In this document: positions 32,938 through 33,496 of the stretch, in pieces | Numbering within the stretch: position 1 is the first letter of the stretch | Layout of the letters: each line of letters begins with the position of its first letter | Assembly: GCF_000745455.1 (NCBI RefSeq) | Contig: NZ_JQJI01000026.1 | Coordinates: 1-33,496 of the forward strand | DNA: 33,496 nucleotides | Direction: 5' to 3' | Origin: Mesoaciditoga lauensis cd-1655R = DSM 25116 | GTDB lineage: Bacteria > Thermotogota > Thermotogae > Mesoaciditogales > Mesoaciditogaceae | The notes under the pieces: model-generated | The model's input: the letters and a program-made list of their open reading frames with translations, nothing else | What the model was told of the DNA's origin: nothing | Database searches by the model: none | Position numbers and translations under genes: made by a program

Positions 32938-33176
32938 CTAAACTCTCAATTTATGCAACTCAGATTGAATGAGGTTGTGTGTGAAGATTAAGAAATCAAT
33001 TGGAAAGTTGTCGGCATTGAAACCCAAAGGAAAGATGAACCCTCCTTGTCATTTTATGGATATTCTGCCCCCGCAAGCGGGGGAAGTGGTGGCGGAGCCG
33101 ACATAGGGGGGAGAATAATTTCAAATGATTTAAGCTATATTCAAAGGTTTGATGCTCAAATTATGCAAGTCGAGTT
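32938..33176 (-). repeat. Repeat family B, copy B4 (most regular)
   Basis: Read on the minus strand: ACTTGCATAATTTGAGCATC, AATATAGCTTAAATC, CGGCTCCGCC, hairpin CTTCCCCCGC/GCGGGGGC, ATCCATAAAATGACAAGGAG, TTCAATGCCGACAACTTTCC, and a TTCAATCTGAGTTGCATAAA end. About 239 bp. It lies in the 500-bp gap between the ferredoxin gene and the putative transposase; 32780-32935 is AT-rich and should hold the ferredoxin promoter. Confidence 0.75.
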
Positions 33177-33205
33177 AAAGAGATAAATATTGGATAACAA
33201 GGTCA

Positions 33206-33234
33206 TTGAAAAAGGCATGAAATCCTCCTATAAT
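33206..33234 (+). promoter_or_regulatory. Sigma-70-type promoter for the putative transposase
   Basis: TTGAAA (33206-33211) and TATAAT (33229-33234) with a 17-bp spacer, 35 bp before the ATG. This is the best consensus promoter seen in the window. Confidence 0.6.
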
Positions 33235-33268
33235 CGTTGTGGACAAACAAACTCAAAGGAGTGATTCC

Positions 33269-33496
33269 ATGCCCACAACAAATATACCACAAATTCTGTC
33301 TTCTATCCTAAAGCCAAATATGTTTTCAAGAAAAGACCAACGTCTCAGAATTATGGCTTATACTCTTGGCTTGTCTATGCCAAAGCATGTCAACGAATCG
33401 AACATTTCAAAATACATCCATATTTGTCAGTCTTCCATTTCTCGCACTCTTTCAGCCAACGCCATCTCTACTGAACTCATAACATCCTCAAGGATG
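33269..33496 (+). CDS. Probable transposase, N-terminal fragment cut by window edge
   Basis: An open frame from an ATG at 33269 to the window end (76 residues), with AAAGGAGTGATTCC in front. It begins MPTTNIPQILSSILKPNM and contains KYIHICQSSISRTLSANAIS, which looks like a helix-turn-helix. The setting (edge of a repeat-rich gap, strong own promoter) suggests an insertion-sequence transposase of DDE type, but no catalytic domain is in view and the family is not established. Confidence 0.45.
   Translation, partial: MPTTNIPQILSSILKPNMFSRKDQRLRIMAYTLGLSMPKHVNESNISKYIHICQSSISRTLSANAISTELITSSRM

Overview
The window looks like a chromosome segment of a flagellated, anaerobic, Thermotogota-like bacterium. 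That is an inference. It rests on AT-rich DNA, a RecG with a long N-terminal extension, a ferredoxin, a B12 adenosyltransferase, flagellar cap genes, and signalling proteins that join solute-binding or chemoreceptor modules to c-di-GMP domains. No rRNA or tRNA gene is seen. Both ends are cut inside mobile genes: an IS110-family recombinase at 1-177 (minus) and a probable transposase from 33269 (plus).

Layout. 1-433: IS110 left end and its upstream non-coding region, sitting inside a copy of an interspersed repeat (family A). 515-2143: PAS-GGDEF-EAL protein. 2445-4736: MarR regulator, NAD-dependent epimerase, FdhD-like protein. 5007-6001 (minus): arsC and a DUF308 membrane protein. 6066-6813: cobalamin riboswitch and corrinoid adenosyltransferase. 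7089-11019: a divergent pair, a periplasmic-sensor HD-GYP protein and a methyl-accepting chemotaxis protein. 11025-12197: MFS transporter. 12770-13876: M20 amidohydrolase. 14909-20294 (minus): RseC-like protein, then hpt, a small membrane protein, recG, rsmD, degV and an uncharacterised 180-aa protein. 21181-26154: RNase HI, Yip1-like protein, lipid-type glycosyltransferase, membrane protein, FlaG, FliD. 26400-27098: aspartate racemase family. 27606-31348 (minus): MoxR, DUF58 and a TgpA-like membrane protein that lacks the transglutaminase core. 31521-32767 (minus): a PEBP-like protein and a 2[4Fe-4S] ferredoxin.

The most distinctive content is intergenic. Family A is a roughly 270-bp element built of nested inverted repeats, a shape like a MITE. 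It has full, long-arm, compact-tandem and core-less forms at eight or more places. In two convergent gene pairs it fills the gap almost exactly, from stop codon to stop codon. One copy is interrupted by the IS110 element. The roughly 174-nt non-coding stretch between that junction and the recombinase start has the size and position expected of an IS110 bridge RNA. Family B is a second repeat built around GC-rich REP-like hairpins.

Functional links: c-di-GMP turnover (GGDEF-EAL, HD-GYP), a chemoreceptor and FlaG/FliD suggest regulated motility. The hpt-recG-rsmD-degV run is a housekeeping cluster, and MoxR-DUF58-TgpA-like is a chaperone and envelope cluster.
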